64,000 nucleotides of DNA from Manduca sexta. Taxonomy: Eukaryota > Arthropoda > Insecta > Lepidoptera > Sphingidae. The stretch's first letter is position 1. Each line of letters begins with the position of its first letter. The position numbers and the translations under genes are program-made. The DNA lies in the NCBI RefSeq assembly GCF_014839805.1, contig NC_051137.1:8545170-8609169 (forward strand), written 5' to 3'. Below are positions 60,411 through 64,000 of this stretch, one piece after another. The notes below the pieces were generated by a model that searched no databases, was not told the DNA's origin, and saw only the letters and a list, made by a program, of their open reading frames with translations.

Positions 60411-63400
60411 TTACTGACCTTCATCTTCCATCATTAGAAATTTTTTTAAACTCTTTGGCAGAGGTAGGGAAAATATATAACAAAACAAAGTCTTATTTTT
60501 ACTTAGATTTCTAATTTTAATTCTACACAGATCTGAAAGCGTTAAGGGTTGTTTGCAAGCGTAATATAACCAATTTGCAGTGGTTCCTGGTTTGGGAACA
60601 GTTGCAATTACATCTGGTACAGAAACATAATGTCCAGCCTTAAGTAGCATGCGAGCAAGAGTGTGTGAACGTCTCCTACTTGCAATGGACAAATTGTCCA
60701 AGCCACAGGAGTGCAAATCACAGGTGTTTACGTCGGCGCCATATCTTATCAGTAGAACGGCAGCATGGTCTCTGAAAAATATCATGACTATTTTTCATAG
60801 CATGCCGAGGTACACATAAATATTAGATACTTCAAATACAGATTTTTTTTTTTATCTACGTGCACGGCAATTTGACGCCCTGCACCTGATAGTAAGTGGA
60901 GTGGCGTCTAATAGAATGTCGACTGTCGAGAGATGATTATCTCTCGGCAGTCGACATAATTATGCTGGCCCGATGGAATACACAGGCTGATCCCGGAACG
61001 CGATACTTACGTGTACGTTTATGGTTGGTTTTAATACCCCGGTTATCGCTATCCGGGCGAATTTAAAATATATCCTACCACCAGCAAAAATACTGATTTC
61101 ATAATTAACAATTGTTTTAGGACCGTTTTCAATAAACGATACCCATCCTAATCTTCGATTCAATCCAATCAATCATATCATATCATCAAATCAATTATAA
61201 TTCTTACTTCTGCAACAGCAATGCTCTGTTTAAAGCTGTATCTCCCGTAAGTGCGGTTGCATTCATGTCGATCTTATATTCTAGTAGGCATTTGAGCAAT
61301 TCCTCAAACTCGAGTGGACAATCAACACTTTCCACCGCCAAGTGGAGTGCACTGGCGCCTGTAATACTGTTACAGGAATTCACATTTGCACCTGTAAAAT
61401 GAAACCATAATGCTTGATTGATATTGACATACTTGATATAATAAAGTATAAATAACTATAAAAATACTTATAGCCACATTGTATAAGTTGGTAAAGAATA
61501 AAGTTTTCATTCTAGAACATTCTGCCTTTTTCAAACTTAAATGGCATTACTTTTATTTTAATAAATTACCTTTTTGGAGTAAAAGTTTAGCCACTGCTGG
61601 CTGTGACAAACGAGCTGCCAGCAATAATGGAGTATCTCCATTATCATTATGTAAGTTTATTCCTCCACCAAAATTAGTAAGCATTTTAACAATCTCTTCC
61701 TAAAAACAGTCATTTACGTATAGTGCAAAACATATTAAACAAAACCTATTTATATATTAAAATATCTTTACCCACCTGTCTCTGTATTATTGCATTATGC
61801 AACAATCTGTGTGAGTGCGTAATTCTTGCACCTGAAGTCAATAATATTTCTACAACCGTGTCAAATCTTTGCCAAACTGCTTCACACAATGGTGTGTAAC
61901 CTAGAATAAAAACAATTGATAGTCCAAATTAGAAACAATTTTTTAGTTTTGTTTTATATTAATGAAAATATTACAAAAATTATTTAAAGGGTGAAATTAA
62001 ATATTTTTTCTTTCTTACCATGAATTTCTTCCCCATTTACATTGGCTCCATTAGATATAAGGTACTTTACAACATCCAAATGACCCCTCCCGGCTGCCAA
62101 ATATAATGCGGTTTTTTCGTTTGTGTCCCTTGCTTCTAAATAGGCACCATTGTTGACTAGAATTCTTACCTAACAATGGAAACATTTCCATCACATAAAT
62201 TTATAACAAAGGACATCACTACTGTTTAGTTAGCTTCCTGATTTGCAGTTCTATCATTGCTTATTAATATAGTTTCTTACATTTGATTGTGTACATTTTT
62301 TAATATGTAACAAAAAATATACGAAAACGAAATTTGTCAACAAAATTCAAACATGAAAAATGAAGGAGCTATTTGAATTTGAAATATTGCAAGCAAAATT
62401 GTGGGGTAGTGTTATCGCGTTATTTCTTTCTTACGCACACACAGTTACGACCAGTGGACCTTGGTAACGTCACAATTTGTCATGACTGCTATTTAACAGT
62501 TACACCTTCCACCAAATTTCAAAGCTTTATTGTACAGATTTTGAAATATTTTTTTTTGTGGCATGAATGATTGATAACTGTATTTTATTAAAAATAGTCA
62601 ATCCTACTATAATCCACGAAAAAAAGAAAACTGAATTCATCCACTACTATTAATCCCAGTTAAAATTATATGTAGGAATTTAATTAATACATGTTCATCA
62701 TCATCACCATCAACTACATAAAGTCCACTGCATAATACATGGTATACAATGAAAATGATGTACTAACTATTTCTAAGAAACCTCTTGATGCTGCAAAATG
62801 CAGTGGTGTCATCTTTTCATGTGTTTTATAATTGACATGACTTCCAGCCGAGAGTAGTGTCCGGACTACATCAACATGATTTTTGACAACCGCCACATGA
62901 AGAGGTGTCAGCCCATCCCCAGCGGTTACATCTAATTTGCAACCTGAAACAAAGTACTTACAGTAAAATTTCGAGCACCATGGTGTAGACAAAATCTTCA
63001 ACTAAGCACAACATTTAAATACAGCGTTGTACATTGCACAGATATTAAAAATGAATTTATATTCTGGTGGAACCTTGTACTTGTTACATTCTTGGCCATG
63101 CCTGATTTTAAGGAATGTAACAAGTTACACCTATAAGATCATTAACAAAATTTGATGTCCAATGCAATAATAGCGATAAAAAAAATCATAACGAGATATT
63201 TTATATAAAATACTATTTTATTTACCGGCTTCAATTAATAACTTCACTACAGATAGATGTCCTTGTTCTGCAGCATAATGCAGTGCAGTCCTCATAAAGG
63301 CATCTTGTTGGTCAATGCCATTGCTCACTACTGAAGCTGATGCTATAGCTGCCCCTGTACATTCCAATATAGCAGCATACCACCTGTAATTTATAAAATA

Positions 63401-64000
63401 AAATCATCCAGCATATATTACCTGAAGCAAGGAAGTTTTTTACAAGTTACCTTGTATATTCACAACTCTAATCATCCAGGAGATTAGTCATAAAACATAA
63501 AATAAAAAGAATATTTCACTATTAGATTGAATCTACATTGTTAACAGGTAAAGCAGTGGCAGCCTCACAAGGTGGCAAGTGGTTTGCTGTACCTTGGCGG
63601 ATTTGTTTTTATTGTAATAACAAAATTGTTAATATCTGGTATTTTACGATCATGCCTATGGAACTATTAAAAATAGTTTTTTTTTGTTTTGCCTGGCGCC
63701 TAATTGTAATTCAATTTGACATTCACCCAAACCTTGTGTTGATTAACACACCAGTTGAAAGTATTGTCATGAGACCAATTCAGCAATAAAATGACACCAA
63801 TAAAAATTTATTAATAATCACTTTTCATGCCATAATTAATAAAATAAAACATACTTGTACATTGAAGACCAAGTCTCATCTTCACTGGTTGTTGCTGCAA
63901 CAGTTCCAATATCCTCATCCCACTCCAAATCTGCTTGGGGTGAGGGTGTGAGTGATGGTGGGCTTAGTGGTGCTCTCAAACCAGAAAATCTACTTTCATC
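60411..64000 (-). CDS. Ankyrin repeat and SOCS box (ASB-type) protein, 5' partial
   Basis: ASB proteins present substrates to Elongin B/C-Cullin-5 ubiquitin ligases; that is family knowledge. Eight exons, in order of translation: 63855-64000 (enters from beyond the window), 63226-63383, 62768-62943, 62019-62169, 61776-61900, 61570-61699, 61208-61391 and 60411-60771. All have GT-AG borders and the phases are consistent through to TAA, giving ~476 visible residues. Residues 1-48 are Pro/Ser-rich then acidic (LEWDEDIG). Ankyrin units follow from ~80: RTALHYAAEQGHLSVVKLLI, LTPLHVAVVKNHVDVVRTLL, MTPLHFAASRGFLEIVRILV, KTALYLAAGRGHLDVVKYLI, YTPLCEAVWQRFDTVVEILL, a weak one (HRLLHNAIIQRQEEIVKML), DTPLLLAARLSQPAVAKLLL, a longer one near 300-340, and the last at ~345-385. 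Residues ~431-476 form a SOCS box: PLTLSDLCRIKIR is the BC box and LPLPKSLKKFL the Cul5 box. I cannot say which ASB paralogue it is, and the true start lies outside the window. Confidence 0.85.
60850..61190 (-). repeat. Repeat inserted in the last ASB intron, with a 17-bp-arm hairpin
   Basis: The intron 60772-61207 consists almost wholly of a dispersed repeat. It has T-rich start, 'gacgccctgcacctgatagt', a hairpin at 60918-60955 (GTCGACTGTCGAGAGAT, loop GATT, ATCTCTCGGCAGTCGAC, one mismatch), 'acaggctgatcccggaacgc' (exact inverse at 32717) and 'taccccggttatcgctatcc'. The 70-codon minus frame 60960-61172 is within it. Confidence 0.6.
62694..62745 (+). repeat. Head of the 'catcatcatc..gtccactgc' repeat in an ASB intron
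   Basis: 'catcatcatcaccatcaact' and 'aaagtccactgcataata' match the first part of the repeat at 23985, in the same orientation. The 62170-62767 intron is otherwise featureless, AT-rich DNA. Confidence 0.45.
63384..63854 (-). other. ASB intron, nothing coding
   Basis: The intron between the first two visible ASB exons. The plus-strand 83-codon frame 63538-63789 has no domain and is antisense to the intron. Confidence 0.6.

Noticed and set aside
63538..63789. 83-codon plus-strand ORF
   Set aside because: It lies antisense within an ASB intron and shows no domain or splice support.
1..64000. CRISPR array, prophage, operon-type bacterial features or rRNA genes
   Set aside because: No regularly spaced repeats, no dense long ORFs and no rRNA-like conserved strings. 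The introns and SINEs indicate a eukaryote.

Overview
The window looks like nuclear DNA of an insect, most likely a moth or butterfly. It is strongly AT-rich. Coding exons are short, with GT-AG introns of roughly 80-600 bp. The dispersed repeats are families I recognise from lepidopteran genomes: tRNA-derived SINEs with intact A and B boxes, remnants of a 'cgcggcttcgcccgcgtg' non-LTR family, and short TIR elements. There is no sign of bacterial or viral gene organisation. Almost all open frames of 60-100 codons in the left 54 kb are chance frames in AT-rich or repeat DNA.

Positions 1-54,169 form a gene desert in which I find no exon of a conserved protein. The supported content is: three copies of a ~183 bp GGGCCC-ended inverted-repeat element (4758, 10944, 39286); three copies of one tRNA-SINE family (9410, 22871, 30758; the last has a perfect 10-bp target duplication); five copies of a second SINE group (17934, 29558, 31696, 40131, 50437); two non-autonomous hAT-like elements with near-perfect 8-bp target duplications (13876-14370, 32363-32636); a Harbinger-like MITE with TTA target duplication (41280-41582); a dead LINE reverse-transcriptase 3' fragment (33488-33975); many LINE-tail remnants; and unusual perfect hairpins (24246-24325 and 50906-50950). 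A GC-rich patch at 47853-48037 could be a 5' non-coding exon on the minus strand. If so, the desert to its left is probably its long first intron.

Positions 54,170-56,495 hold a compact plus-strand cluster. A three-exon GFRP (GTP cyclohydrolase I feedback regulatory protein)-like gene is followed, 57 nt later and in the same frame, by a second, intronless GFRP-like ORF. An ANKRD39 orthologue in three exons follows 45 nt after that. No AATAAA lies between the three reading frames, so they may share one transcript.

Positions 60,411-64,000 hold the 3' part of a minus-strand ankyrin-repeat plus SOCS-box (ASB-type) gene. Eight exons are visible, encoding about 476 residues, and the gene continues beyond the right edge. 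It runs tail-to-tail with ANKRD39 across a 3.9 kb gap that contains another TIR element (59136-59333).

Expected roles: the GFRP-like proteins suggest control of tetrahydrobiopterin synthesis through GTP cyclohydrolase I. The ASB protein suggests substrate recognition for a Cullin-5/Elongin B-C ubiquitin ligase. ANKRD39 is a small ankyrin protein of poorly defined function.
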